DNA of 64,000 bases. Source: Actinoallomurus spadix (GTDB lineage Bacteria > Actinomycetota > Actinomycetes > Streptosporangiales > Streptosporangiaceae). Positions 40,669-49,941 of the stretch are shown here, in pieces (within the stretch, counting starts at the first letter, position 1; each line of letters begins with the position of its first letter). The stretch covers positions 1 through 64,000 of the forward strand of contig NZ_JAMXMX010000004.1 of the NCBI RefSeq assembly GCF_024055725.1, read 5' to 3'. The position numbers and the translations under genes are program-made. The notes under the pieces are model-generated. The model saw only the letters and a list, made by a program, of their open reading frames with translations, was not told the DNA's origin and made no database searches.

Positions 40669-41933
40669 CTCTCAGCAAGCCTTTCTTTCAACGTCGTCAC
40701 GAGCTCGGCGAGCGGAACGGCGACCTGGTCGCCGCTGGCCAGGTCCTTGACCTGGGCGGACCCCGCGGCGATATCTCGCTCGCCGAGGATCACGGCATAC
40801 GCCGCCCCGGACCGGCCGGCCCCGCGCATCGCGCCCTTGAGCTTCTTGCCGTCGTAGGACATGTCGGCGGCGACACCCGAACGGCGCAGCTCGGCGATCA
40901 GACCGAAGATCTTACGCTCGGCCTCCTCGCCCAGCGGCACGCCGTACACGTCGACGGTCGGCGCGGTGACCGCGGCGACCTCTTCGGCCTCCATCGCCAG
41001 GACCGTACGGTCGAGGCCGAGGCCGAAGCCGATGCCGGGCAGCGGCGGGCCGCCGATGTCCTCCGACAGGCCGTCGTAGCGGCCGCCGCCGCCGATGCCG
41101 GACTGCGCGCCGAGCAGCGGGTGGTCGAACTCGTACGTCGTGCGGGTGTAGTAGTCGAGGCCGCGCACGAGGCGCGGGTCGTCGATCCACGGGATGGACA
41201 GGTCGGCGAGCAGCTCACGGACCCGGTCGTGGTGGGCCTTGCACGCCCCGCACAGGTGGTCGGTGACGAGCGGGGCGTCCTCGAGCTGGGCGCGCACCTC
41301 CGGCCGCTTGTCGTCCAGCACGCGCAGCGGGTTGATCTCGACCCGCTTGCGGGTGTCCTCGTCCAGGTCGAGGCGGCGCAGGAACTCCTGCAGCGCCGCG
41401 CGGTACACCGGGCGGCACTCCCGGCAGCCCAGGGAGTTCAGGTGCAGGGACAGGCGGGTGAGGCCGAGATCTCGGTAGAAGTCCCACGCGAGGGCGATCG
41501 TCTCGACGTCGACGGCCGGATCCTCGGAGCCGATCGCCTCCAGGTCGACCTGGTAGAACTGGCGGTAGCGGCCCTTCTGCGCGCGCTCGTAGCGGAACGC
41601 CGGGCCGGTGGCCCATACCTTGACCGGCAGCTCGCCCTTGTTGAGGCCGTGCTGGAGCACCGACCGCAGCACGCCGACGGTGAACTCCGGGCGGAGGGTG
41701 AGCGACCGGCCGCCGCGGTCCTCGAAGGTGTACATCTCCTTGGTGACGACGTCGGTCGACTCGCCGACGCCCCGCGCGAACAGGCGGGTCTCCTCGAACA
41801 CGGGGAGTTCGAGGTAGGCGTAGCCGGCGCGCGTCGCGGCGGCGGCGAAGGCGTCGCGGGCGGCGAGGAAGGTCGCCGAGCGCGGCGGGAAGTACTCGCT
41901 GACCCCTCGGGGGGCCTGGAAGTTCGAGCTCAT
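40665..41933 (-). CDS. hisS: Histidyl-tRNA synthetase
   Basis: The 422-residue class II enzyme has motif 2 in [20 protein letters not shown], the histidine-pocket signature [15 protein letters not shown] near 270, and motif 3 [16 protein letters not shown] near 315, followed by the anticodon-binding domain. The ATG at 41933 begins the conserved [16 protein letters not shown]. No good ribosome binding site precedes it; the MBL hydrolase gene ends ten bases upstream, so re-initiation is possible. Confidence 0.97.
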   Translation of the reverse strand: MSSNFQAPRGVSEYFPPRSATFLAARDAFAAAATRAGYAYLELPVFEETRLFARGVGESTDVVTKEMYTFEDRGGRSLTLRPEFTVGVLRSVLQHGLNKGELPVKVWATGPAFRYERAQKGRYRQFYQVDLEAIGSEDPAVDVETIALAWDFYRDLGLTRLSLHLNSLGCRECRPVYRAALQEFLRRLDLDEDTRKRVEINPLRVLDDKRPEVRAQLEDAPLVTDHLCGACKAHHDRVRELLADLSIPWIDDPRLVRGLDYYTRTTYEFDHPLLGAQSGIGGGGRYDGLSEDIGGPPLPGIGFGLGLDRTVLAMEAEEVAAVTAPTVDVYGVPLGEEAERKIFGLIAELRRSGVAADMSYDGKKLKGAMRGAGRSGAAYAVILGERDIAAGSAQVKDLASGDQVAVPLAELVTTLKERLAER

Positions 41934-41943
41934 GGTGGTGTTG

Positions 41944-42627
41944 TCAGAGTCCCCTGTGCGGGCCGTCGATCGGGGCGATGTCCTTGAGGAACGGATTGGT
42001 CGCCCGCTCGTGGCCGATCGTGGTCTGCGTGCCGTGGCCGGGCAGCACGGTGGTCTCGTCCGGGAGCGGCAGGCACACGCGCGCCAGGCTCTCCAGAATG
42101 GCCGGGTAGTCGCCGCCCGGCAGGTCGGTGCGGCCGATCGAGCCCGCGAACAGCAGGTCACCGGAAAAGATCACCTGCTGGTCGGCGAGCCGGAACGTCA
42201 CCGACCCGGGCGTATGGCCGGGGGCGTGCTCGACGATCAGCTCGAGCCCCGCGAGCGTCAGCGTCGCGCCGTCGGCGAGCTCCCGCACGTCGTCGGGCTC
42301 GCTGAACGTGAGGCCGCCCAGCAGCTGCTGCCCGACGCTGAGCGGGAAGCCCCTGGCCGGGTCGGACAGCAGGCCCCGATCGTCGGGATGGATGTACGCG
42401 GGGACGTCGCGCGCGCCGCAGACCGGGGCCACCGACCACATGTGGTCGATGTGACCATGCGTGAGCACCACGGCGACCGGCTTGAGCCGGTGCTCGCGGA
42501 GGAGCTCCTCGACCCCGGACTCGGCGTCCTGGCCAGGGTCGATGATCACGCATTCCTCCCCCGCCGCGGGTGCCACGACGTAGCAGTTCGTGGCGAAGGA
42601 CCCGGCGGGGAACCCGGCGATGAGCAC
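41944..42627 (-). CDS. MBL-fold hydrolase (glyoxalase II-like)
   Basis: The 227-residue protein has the metallo-beta-lactamase metal motif THGHIDHMW near residue 56, further ligands in HAPGHTPGS near 133, FSGDLLF near 153 and [11 protein letters not shown] near 203. It resembles the small glyoxalase II-like enzymes often found before hisS in actinomycetes. The true substrate is unknown. The GTG at 42627 is preceded by AGAGGA. It probably heads the operon MBL-hisS-aspS. Confidence 0.88.
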   Translation of the reverse strand: MLIAGFPAGSFATNCYVVAPAAGEECVIIDPGQDAESGVEELLREHRLKPVAVVLTHGHIDHMWSVAPVCGARDVPAYIHPDDRGLLSDPARGFPLSVGQQLLGGLTFSEPDDVRELADGATLTLAGLELIVEHAPGHTPGSVTFRLADQQVIFSGDLLFAGSIGRTDLPGGDYPAILESLARVCLPLPDETTVLPGHGTQTTIGHERATNPFLKDIAPIDGPHRGL

Positions 42628-42842
42628 GATCGTCCTCTCTTAAGGCGCCTGCTTCCGGCAGCTTGAGCGTACCGGCGGCACCCGGCCGACCGCGAACGAC
42701 ATACGCGGGAGCGCCGCGGGGCGTCCGGTCTTGGACCGATTTGGCGGCCTCTGTGGGCCACTCGGGAAAATACCGGCCAGGACCGCTACGATGCGCAACA
42801 CGTTTCCCTGTTCACGACGCGAATCGATGAGGTGCGACACCG

Positions 42843-43682
42843 GTGGCGGGTAAAGACCGCAAGAAGCAGCTGGCCCGGCAGCGCTATGAGCGCCAGATGC
42901 AGCGCCGTGCGGCCCGGCGGGCGCGAGCACGCAGGATGAAGATCATTGGCACGGTCGTCGCCGTCGCAGTGATCGCCGGCGGAAGCGGTGCCATCGCGTT
43001 CGCGATGAACAAGTCGGACAAGAAGTCGCCGACCGCCGCCGCATCCGCGTCCGCGTCGAAATCGGCGAGTGCGCAGCCGACCGTGTCGGCGAAGCCGGGC
43101 GAATGCGCCTACCAGCCGTTGACCGGCTCCCCGAACGCCAAGGACGTCGGCACGCCGCCGGTCAAGCCGGTCAAGGGCACGTACAAGATGACGATCGACA
43201 CCGACCAGGGCAAGATCGTCGCGAAGCTGGACGGCACGAAGGCCTCCTGCACCGTCAACTCGTTCAAATACCTGGCGTCCAAGAAGTTCTTCGACAGCAC
43301 CAAGTGCCACCGGCTCGACACCGGGATCAAGGTGCTGCAGTGCGGCGACCCGTCCGCCACCGGCAGCGGGGGCCCGAAGTACGGCTTCGGCAACGAGAAC
43401 GTCCCCAAGGGCGACTCCTCCGGGCAGGCGACCTACAAGCGCGGCATGATCGCCATGGCGCACAGCAGCCAGCCGAACAGCAACGGCAGCCAGTTCTTCA
43501 TCATGTACGGCGACGCGAAGCTGCCCGCCGACTACACGGTCTTCGGTGAGATCACCAAGGGGCTGGACGTCGTCGACTCCGTCGCCAAGGCCGGCGCGAC
43601 CGCTCCCGACCCGCAGTCCGGGATGACCGCCCCAAAGAAGAAAATTGAAATAAAACACCTCACCGTCGCGAAGATGGGGTAA
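42843..43682 (+). CDS. Membrane-anchored cyclophilin-type peptidyl-prolyl isomerase
   Basis: The 279-residue protein has a basic cytoplasmic start, one membrane helix (about 35-56), an Ala/Ser/Lys-rich linker (60-85) and an external cyclophilin domain (about 115-278). The domain shows CHRLDTGIKVLQCGDPSATG with the catalytic arginine, GSQFFIMYGDAKLP and YTVFGEITKGLDVVD. It would help fold exported proteins. The GTG at 42843 starts the gene; TACGAT at 42787-42792 may be its -10 box. It is divergent from the MBL-hisS-aspS operon. Confidence 0.92.
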   Translation: MAGKDRKKQLARQRYERQMQRRAARRARARRMKIIGTVVAVAVIAGGSGAIAFAMNKSDKKSPTAAASASASKSASAQPTVSAKPGECAYQPLTGSPNAKDVGTPPVKPVKGTYKMTIDTDQGKIVAKLDGTKASCTVNSFKYLASKKFFDSTKCHRLDTGIKVLQCGDPSATGSGGPKYGFGNENVPKGDSSGQATYKRGMIAMAHSSQPNSNGSQFFIMYGDAKLPADYTVFGEITKGLDVVDSVAKAGATAPDPQSGMTAPKKKIEIKHLTVAKMG

Positions 43683-43782
43683 TGGGGAAGGTTAGGGTGG
43701 CCTGCGGGAGTACGGCTCCCGAGGTCGTCACGGTGGGTCCGGCGCCCGACGAACGGCCCGGGCCTTGAAACAGGAGGCAACG

Positions 43783-43905
43783 GTGTGCAGCGCCACCGAT
43801 CCTTGGGGAATCCGGTGCCGGAGAGGCGGAGACGGCTCCGTCCGGGTCGTCCGGCCGCGCATGGCGGGCACGCTTCACGACCGGGAGGGCCACGGTGACC
43901 GCTGA
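43783..43905 (+). CDS. Possible 40-codon upstream ORF overlapping the DUF349 start
   Basis: A GTG at 43783 follows GGAGG by five bases, a better site than most here. The frame runs 40 codons and stops at 43903-43905, just inside the DUF349 gene, which starts at 43895. The product begins VCSATDPWGIR, echoing the TADPWGR start of the DUF349 protein, as if the start region had been duplicated. It may be a translated leader that couples or limits DUF349 translation. No homology is known to me. Confidence 0.35.
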   Translation: MCSATDPWGIRCRRGGDGSVRVVRPRMAGTLHDREGHGDR

Positions 43906-45124
43906 TCCCTGGGGACGTGTCGATGAGAACGGCACCGTCTACGTCAAGACCGCCGAGGGCGAGCGGACCGTCGGCTCCTGGCAGGCCGGCGCTCCCGAGG
44001 AGGCCCTCGCGTACTACCGGCGCAAGTACGACGCGCTGGTCACCGAGATCGACCTGCTCGAGCAGCGGATCAAGACGACGGACCTGGCACCCGCGCAGGC
44101 CGAGCACAGCATCGCCCGGCTCCGAGAGTCGGTGACCGAGGCCCACGCCGTCGGTGACCTCGACAGCCTGGCACGGCGGCTGGAAACCCTCACCGGGCTG
44201 CTCGGCCGCCGCCGCGAGGAGCTCAAGGTCGCCCGGGACCAGGCCCGCGGTCACGCCCGCGAGGTCAAGGAGCGCATCGTCGCCGAGGCCGAGCGGATCG
44301 CGGCCGAGGAGACGCACTGGAAGAACGGCGGCGAGCGCCTCCGCCAGCTCGTCGAGGAGTGGAAGGCCGCCGAGCGCGTCGACCGGCCCACCGAGACGGC
44401 TCTGTGGAAGCGCCTGTCGACCGCGCGCAACGCCTTCACCAAGCGCCGCAAGGCGTACTTCTCCAACCTGGAGGAGGAGCGGGAGCTCGCCCGCCAGGAG
44501 AAGGAGCGCCTGGTCGCCGAGGCCGAGGCGCTCAGCGGCTCGACCGACTGGGGCCCGACGGCCGCCGCCTACCGCGACCTCATGCGTCGCTGGAAGATGG
44601 CCGGCCGCGCGGCCCGCGAGGTCGAGGACGACCTGTGGGCGCGGTTCAAGGGCGCCCAGGACGTCTTCTTCGCCGCCCGCTCCGCGGTCTTCGCCGAGCG
44701 CGACGCGGAGTTCCGGCAGAATGCCGAGGCCAAGGAGAAGGTCCTCGAGGACGCCGAGCGGATCCTCCCCGTACGGGACGTGCGCACCGCGCGCCAGATG
44801 CTCCGCACGATCCAGGAGCGCTGGGAGTCCATCGGGATGGTTCCGCGTGACTCCCGTGACCAGCTCGAGGGCCGGCTGCGCCGGGTCGAGGAGGCCGTAC
44901 GCGCCGCCGAGGAGTCGGAGTGGCGGCGCACCAACCCGGAGGCCCGGGCCCGCGCCGAGGCCACCGTCACGCAGCTGCGGTCCTCCATCCAGCAGCTCGA
45001 GGCACGCTTGGACAAGGCGCGCCGCGGCGGCCGCGACAAGGACGTCAAGGACGCCGAGGAGGCCCTGACCGCGCGCCGCGCCTGGCTGGAGGAGGCCGAG
45101 CGCACCCTCGCCGAGTTCTCCTGA
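43895..45124 (+). CDS. DUF349 coiled-coil protein
   Basis: The 409-residue protein is highly charged and helical with repeated DUF349 units of about 75 residues, visible as W-K-x2-G/A-R-V/A-D patterns (EEWKAAERVDRPTETALWKR, RRWKMAGRAAREVEDDLWAR, QERWESIGMVPRDSRDQLEG). It begins with a small folded start (PWGRVDENGTVYVKTAEGER). No enzyme motif is present. DUF349 proteins of proteobacteria bind nucleic acid during stress; the actinomycete role is unknown. It is convergent with rel, separated by a strong terminator. Confidence 0.92.
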   Translation: MTADPWGRVDENGTVYVKTAEGERTVGSWQAGAPEEALAYYRRKYDALVTEIDLLEQRIKTTDLAPAQAEHSIARLRESVTEAHAVGDLDSLARRLETLTGLLGRRREELKVARDQARGHAREVKERIVAEAERIAAEETHWKNGGERLRQLVEEWKAAERVDRPTETALWKRLSTARNAFTKRRKAYFSNLEEERELARQEKERLVAEAEALSGSTDWGPTAAAYRDLMRRWKMAGRAAREVEDDLWARFKGAQDVFFAARSAVFAERDAEFRQNAEAKEKVLEDAERILPVRDVRTARQMLRTIQERWESIGMVPRDSRDQLEGRLRRVEEAVRAAEESEWRRTNPEARARAEATVTQLRSSIQQLEARLDKARRGGRDKDVKDAEEALTARRAWLEEAERTLAEFS

Positions 45125-45140
45125 GCCGACGAACAACCTG

Positions 45141-45173
45141 AAAGGCCCGATCTCACGGTGAGATCGGGCCTTT
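45141..45173. terminator. Bidirectional terminator between DUF349 and rel genes
   Basis: AAAGGCCCGATCTCAC (45141-45156) is perfectly complementary to 45158-45173, giving a long stem flanked by A on one side and T on the other, so it can stop RNA from both strands. Confidence 0.9.
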
Positions 45174-45186
45174 CGACTGTTCTGCG

Positions 45187-47574
45187 CTAATTCGTGACGC
45201 GGTAGACGTCATAGACGCCGTCGACGTTGCGGACGGCCTTCAGAACGTGACCCAGGTGCTTCGGATCGCCCATCTCGAAGCTGAACCTGCTGATCGCCAC
45301 CCGGTCGCGGTTGGTCGCGACGGAGGCCGACAGGATGTTCACGTGCTGGTCCGACAGCACCCGCGTGATGTCGGACAGCAGCCGGGTGCGGTCCAGCGCC
45401 TCGACCTGGATCGCCACGAGGAAGATCGAGTCCTCCCCCGGCGACCACTTGACGTCGACCATGCGGTCGGGCTGCGTACGGAGGTTCTCGACGTTGACGC
45501 AGTCCTCCCGGTGCACCGAGACCCCGTTGCCGCGGGTGACGAACCCGACGATCTCGTCGCCGGGCACCGGCGTGCAGCACCGGGACAGGCGCACCCACAC
45601 GTCCGGGTCGCCGGCGACGACCACGCCCGGGTCGCCCGCGGGCCTGGACCGCCGCTTCTTTGTCGGGATGACGGTCTCGTCCAGGTCCTCGGCCGCGCTC
45701 TCGACCCCGCCCATGGAGTCGACGAGCTTGCTCACGACGCTCTGCGCGGACACGTGACTCTCGCCGATCGCGGCGTACAGCGCCGAGACGTCGGAGTAGC
45801 GCAGGTCGTGTGCCAGCGCCACCAGCGCCTCGCCGGACAGCAGCCGCTGCAGCGGGAGGTTCTGCTTGCGCATCGCCCGGGCGAGGGCGTCCTTGCCCTG
45901 CTCGATGGCGGTCTCGCGGCGTTCCTTGGAGAACCAGTGCTTGATCTTGTTACGGGCGCGGGCGCTCTTGACGAAGTGGAGCCAGTCGCGGCTGGGCCCG
46001 GCGTCGGGCGACTTCGAGGTGAAGATCTCCACCGTGTCGCCGTTGTCGAGGGTCGACTCCAGCGGCACGAGCCGGCCGTTGACGCGGGCGCCGATCGTGC
46101 GGTGCCCGACCTCGGTGTGGATGGCGTACGCGAAGTCGACCGGGGTCGCGCCCTGCGGAAGGGCCAGGACCTGCCCCTTCGGGGTGAAGACGAAGACCTC
46201 CGAGACCGACAGGTCGAAGCGCAGCGACTCCAGGAACTCCGCCGGGTCGGTGGTCTCCTTCTGCCAGTCGAGGAGCTGCCGGAGCCAGGCCATGTCCCCC
46301 GTCTTGGCGGGCGACCCGCCCCCGACCGTCTCCTCCTTGTACTTCCAGTGGGCCGCGATGCCGTACTCCGCGCGGTTGTGCATCGCGCGGGTGCGGATCT
46401 GCAGCTCGACGGGCTTGCCCTCCGGGCCGATCACCGTCGTGTGCAGCGACTGGTACATGTTGAACTTCGGCATCGCGATGTAGTCCTTGAACCGGCCGGG
46501 GACCGGGTTCCATCGCGCGTGGATCGTGCCGAGGGCGGCGTAGCAGTCACGGACGGTGTCGACGAGCACGCGGATGCCGACGAGGTCGTAGATCTCCTCG
46601 AAGCCGACCTCACGGGCGATCATCTTCTGGTAGATCGAGTAGTAGTGCTTCGGGCGGCCCTTGACCGTCGCCTTGATCTTGGCCTCGCGCAGGTCGGCCG
46701 AGACGTGCGTGATCACGTCCTGCAGGTAGACGTCGCGCCGTGGGGCGCGCTCGGACACCAGCCGGGCGATCTCGTCGAACCGCTTGGGATACAGCGTCTG
46801 GAAGGCCAGGTCCTCCAGCTCCCACTTCAGCGTGTTCATGCCCAGGCGATGCGCGAGCGGCGCGAAGATCTCCAAGGTCTCGCGTGCCTTGCGCTCCTGC
46901 TTCGGCCGGGGCAGATAGCGCAGGGTGCGCATGTTGTGCAGCCGGTCCGACAGCTTGATGACCAGCACCCGGATGTCGCGGGACATCGCGACGACCATCT
47001 TGCGCACGGTCTCGGCCTCGGCGGCCTCGCCGTATTTGACCTTGTCGAGCTTGGTCACGCCGTCGACCAGGGCGGCGATCACGTCGCCGAAGTCGGTCCG
47101 GAGCTGGTCGAGGGTGTAGGGGGTGTCCTCGACGGTGTCGTGCAGCAGCGCGGCGCACAGCACCTCGGTGTTCATCCCCAGCTCGGCCAGGATCGTCGCG
47201 ACGGCGAGGGGATGCGTGATGTAGGGATCACCGCTCTTGCGCTTCTGGTGGCGGTGATGGTGGGCGGCGACGTCGTAGGCGCGCTCGACGGTACGCACAT
47301 CCGCCTTGGGATGGGTGTTCCGGAGCGTCTTGATCAAAGGTTCGAGTACGGGATTCATCATTGGACCACGCTGGGCGCCGAGCCGGGCGAGCCGTCTGCG
47401 CACCCGGGCGGCGGACGGCGCGGTCGCGCTCGAAGGGGTCGCGTCACCGTCATCCGGCTTCGGCTCAGGGGGATCGGCAGGCGCCGCCGAGGATGAAGGC
47501 TCCGCCTTCGCCTGGGCTTGCGAGGTCAGCGCGGCGTCGGTCACCGCGTCGGACGAGACCACCTCACCGGGCAC
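45187..47574 (-). CDS. rel: Bifunctional (p)ppGpp synthetase/hydrolase
   Basis: Rel makes and destroys the alarmone (p)ppGpp in the stringent response. The product, about 795 residues, has an HD hydrolase domain ([17 protein letters not shown] and [12 protein letters not shown]), a synthetase domain ([33 protein letters not shown]), then TGS ([20 protein letters not shown]), zinc-finger-like CC region and ACT domains. The synthetase loop reads R-F-K-D, the RxKD form of bifunctional enzymes. The N-terminal 80 residues are disordered and Ala/Pro/Ser-rich. I chose the GTG at 47574, four bases after GGGGAGG; a GTG at 47604 lacks such a site. Confidence 0.96.
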   Translation of the reverse strand: MPGEVVSSDAVTDAALTSQAQAKAEPSSSAAPADPPEPKPDDGDATPSSATAPSAARVRRRLARLGAQRGPMMNPVLEPLIKTLRNTHPKADVRTVERAYDVAAHHHRHQKRKSGDPYITHPLAVATILAELGMNTEVLCAALLHDTVEDTPYTLDQLRTDFGDVIAALVDGVTKLDKVKYGEAAEAETVRKMVVAMSRDIRVLVIKLSDRLHNMRTLRYLPRPKQERKARETLEIFAPLAHRLGMNTLKWELEDLAFQTLYPKRFDEIARLVSERAPRRDVYLQDVITHVSADLREAKIKATVKGRPKHYYSIYQKMIAREVGFEEIYDLVGIRVLVDTVRDCYAALGTIHARWNPVPGRFKDYIAMPKFNMYQSLHTTVIGPEGKPVELQIRTRAMHNRAEYGIAAHWKYKEETVGGGSPAKTGDMAWLRQLLDWQKETTDPAEFLESLRFDLSVSEVFVFTPKGQVLALPQGATPVDFAYAIHTEVGHRTIGARVNGRLVPLESTLDNGDTVEIFTSKSPDAGPSRDWLHFVKSARARNKIKHWFSKERRETAIEQGKDALARAMRKQNLPLQRLLSGEALVALAHDLRYSDVSALYAAIGESHVSAQSVVSKLVDSMGGVESAAEDLDETVIPTKKRRSRPAGDPGVVVAGDPDVWVRLSRCCTPVPGDEIVGFVTRGNGVSVHREDCVNVENLRTQPDRMVDVKWSPGEDSIFLVAIQVEALDRTRLLSDITRVLSDQHVNILSASVATNRDRVAISRFSFEMGDPKHLGHVLKAVRNVDGVYDVYRVTN

Positions 47575-47670
47575 CCAGCCTCCCCATTCATGCGTCGGAA
47601 CCACAGTTTATCCGTAGTCGTTTTCCAGTCGGTGCCCATCACCCATTCCGGTCACCGGGCGATGGGAGGA

Positions 47671-47736
47671 CCGGGCGATCTCGCGCGATGCCGGGAGGCC
47701 GGAGGGAGGCCCGGACGATCTCGCGAGATGCTGGGA
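47671..47736. promoter_or_regulatory. Two 26-bp repeats with palindromic cores upstream of pbpA
   Basis: The 26-base unit at 47671-47696 recurs at 47711-47736 with 23 matches, exactly 40 bases apart. The second copy contains the perfect palindrome ATCTCGCGAGAT (47719-47730); the first has ATCTCGCGCGAT. Two similar palindromes spaced by about four helical turns between the divergent rel and pbpA genes look like a paired operator. No known regulator motif is recognised. Confidence 0.55.
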
Positions 47737-47760
47737 CGGCACCGGCGGAGGTTGGACGCG

Positions 47761-49200
47761 ATGAACAAGACACTCCGAAGAACGACGATCTTCGCGCTGC
47801 TCCTGGTCCTGGCGCTGATGGTGAACATCACCTACCTCCAGGGCGCACAGGAGCAGAAGCTGCGCGACGACCCGCTGAACGTCCGGCACTTCCTCGCGCA
47901 GTTCAACCGGAACCGAGGGCCGATCATGGCGGGCGGCACGGTGATCGCCAGGTCGCGCGACACCGGGAAGAAGGACTTCCGCTACCAGCGCGAGTACCCC
48001 GAATCCGAGGTGTTCGCGCCCGTCACCGGCTACTTCGCGCCTAGCGGCGGCGTGACCGGCGTGGAGGCCGCCGCCGACGGCCTGCTGGCCGGCACGGATC
48101 CGAGGCTGACCGTCCAGCACTGGTTCGACGCGATCGTCGGCCGTACGGACCAGGGCGCCACGGTGCACACGACGATCGACCCGGACGCGCAGCGGGCGAC
48201 GTACGACGCTCTGCGCGCGAGCACGTCACGCCGTGCCGCCGCCATCGCCATCGACGTACGGACCGGTGCGATCAAGGTGATGGCGTCCTTCCCGTCGTTC
48301 GACGCCAACAGCATCGCGGTGCACGACATGACCACGTCGGCGAAGGCGTACAAGCGGCTCCTCAAGGCGTCCGGCAGCCCGCTCATCGACAAGGCGATCG
48401 ATGAAAGTTTCGCACCCGGATCGACCTTCAAGATCATCACTGCCGCCGCCGGGATGGACGAGAAGGGGCTGACCAAGGACAGCCTCGTCGACACCCCCGG
48501 CGTACTCACCCTGCCCTCGGGCAATCCCCTGCACAACGACGCCGACTCCGGGCCGTGCAACGGCGGGCGGCTGCCGCTCATCACGGCGTTCGCGCAGTCG
48601 TGCAACAGCACCTTCGGCAAGCTCGCCCTGGACATGGGTCAGAAGACCCTGGGCGCCGAGGCGTCCGGCTTCGGGTTCGGCCGGCACATCCCGATCGAGA
48701 ACGACCTGCGCAGCGCCGCCAGCGTCTACCCGAAGGACATGGGCGGCGACGACGTCGGGCGCAGCGGCATCGGTCAGGGCAGCGTCTCCGCGACGCCCCT
48801 GCAGATGGCCCTCGCCGCCGCCGCGGCGGCCAACGGAGGCGTGGTGATGAAGCCGTACCTCATCCAGCGCGTCACCGCCCCGGACCAGTCCGAGATCCAG
48901 GTGGCCTCGCCGAAGGAGCTCCTCCGGGCGACCAGCGCGCAGACCGCGAGCCAGCTGCGGGACATGATGCGGGAGGTCGTGGCGAGCGGCACGGGAGCCG
49001 GCAAGGTGTCCGGTGACATCGCCGGGAAGACGGGCACCGCCGAGACCGGCCTGTCGTACAACGAGCGGTGGTTCGCCGGGTTCGCCCCGGCCGACAACCC
49101 GAAGATCGCCTTCGCGGTGGTCACCGAGGGCAGCGGCTTCGGCGCGGACGCCGCCGGCCCGATCGTCAACCGCATGGTCCAGGCGCTGGGCGTCCGGTAG
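47761..49200 (+). CDS. pbpA: Class B penicillin-binding protein (transpeptidase)
   Basis: The 479-residue protein has an N-terminal membrane anchor (about 7-27), a pedestal domain, and a penicillin-binding transpeptidase domain (about 155-475). Active-site motifs are S-T-F-K (catalytic serine in FAPGSTFKI near 220), S-C-N-S (SxN type) near 280 and KTGTAE near 422. It cross-links peptidoglycan and resembles actinomycete PbpA, usually next to rodA; no rodA is in the window. The ATG at 47761 has GGAGG eleven bases upstream. Confidence 0.93.
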   Translation: MNKTLRRTTIFALLLVLALMVNITYLQGAQEQKLRDDPLNVRHFLAQFNRNRGPIMAGGTVIARSRDTGKKDFRYQREYPESEVFAPVTGYFAPSGGVTGVEAAADGLLAGTDPRLTVQHWFDAIVGRTDQGATVHTTIDPDAQRATYDALRASTSRRAAAIAIDVRTGAIKVMASFPSFDANSIAVHDMTTSAKAYKRLLKASGSPLIDKAIDESFAPGSTFKIITAAAGMDEKGLTKDSLVDTPGVLTLPSGNPLHNDADSGPCNGGRLPLITAFAQSCNSTFGKLALDMGQKTLGAEASGFGFGRHIPIENDLRSAASVYPKDMGGDDVGRSGIGQGSVSATPLQMALAAAAAANGGVVMKPYLIQRVTAPDQSEIQVASPKELLRATSAQTASQLRDMMREVVASGTGAGKVSGDIAGKTGTAETGLSYNERWFAGFAPADNPKIAFAVVTEGSGFGADAAGPIVNRMVQALGVR

Positions 49201-49243
49201 GAGACCGTTCGTCCCGTAGGGCACCGGCCCAGGCACCACGCAC

Positions 49244-49289
49244 CGACGAGCCCGTACGCGCCCCTGAGGGCGTGCGTACGGGCTCGTCG
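49244..49289. terminator. Bidirectional terminator between pbpA and apt
   Basis: CGACGAGCCCGTACGC (49244-49259) pairs perfectly with 49274-49289, a 16-bp stem around a 14-base loop, in the gap between convergent genes. Confidence 0.88.
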
Positions 49290-49302
49290 TGCGGGTGAGG
49301 GG

Positions 49303-49842
49303 TCAGCCCTGGATGAGGGCGTGGACGTCCAGGTCGGGCAACCGGTCGCGGCCCTTGAGGAAGCCGAGCTCGATGAGGACGGACAGGCCCGCCACCTCGG
49401 CGCCCGAGCGGCGGACGAGGTCGGTGGCCGCCGCGGCCGTGCCGCCGGTGGCCAGCACGTCGTCGACGATGAGCACCTGCTCGCCGGGGGCGAGGGCATC
49501 CTGGTGCATCTCGATCGTCTCGCTGCCGTACTCGAGGTCGTAGCTCTCGGTGTACGTCGCCGCCGGAAGCTTGCCCTTCTTGCGGACCGGGACGAAGCCG
49601 GCACCGAAGTGGTAGGCGACGGGAGCCGCCAGGATGAAGCCGCGGGCCTCGATCCCGACGACCTTGTCGATCGTCCCCCGGCCGTAGTAGGCCACGATGG
49701 CGTCGACGACGGCCGCGAACGCGGTGTGGTCGGCCAGCAGCGGGCTGATGTCCTTGAAGATCACCCCGGGTTTGGGATAGTCGGGGACCTCGCGGATCCG
49801 CTCATTGATCAGCTTCGTCAGGTCGACCGGTCGCGAGGTCAC
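49303..49842 (-). CDS. apt: Adenine phosphoribosyltransferase
   Basis: APT salvages adenine to AMP using PRPP. The 179-residue product has IREVPDYPKPGVIFKDISPL at the N-terminus, the GIEARGFILAAPVA segment and the PRPP-binding EQVLIVDDVLATGGTA. I place the start at the GTG 49842, closely preceded by GAGGAGG; a GTG at 49866 would add eight residues and lacks a site. It is last in the order yajC-secD-secF-apt-(rel), which is conserved in actinobacteria as I recall. Confidence 0.95.
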   Translation of the reverse strand: MTSRPVDLTKLINERIREVPDYPKPGVIFKDISPLLADHTAFAAVVDAIVAYYGRGTIDKVVGIEARGFILAAPVAYHFGAGFVPVRKKGKLPAATYTESYDLEYGSETIEMHQDALAPGEQVLIVDDVLATGGTAAAATDLVRRSGAEVAGLSVLIELGFLKGRDRLPDLDVHALIQG

Positions 49843-49941
49843 GTTCCTCCTCAAGGGGACGGCCACCCCGCGGTGGATCAGGTGATCCGCCGCGAGATGG
49901 CCTCGTCGCTTGTTCTTCGGCTCCGCGCCGAGCCGTCGGGG

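Noticed and set aside
45247-47496. 749-codon plus-strand open frame opposite rel
   Set aside because: It is a shadow of the G/C-ending codons of rel; the product is a low-complexity mix of Arg, Val, Asp, Gly and Leu without domains.
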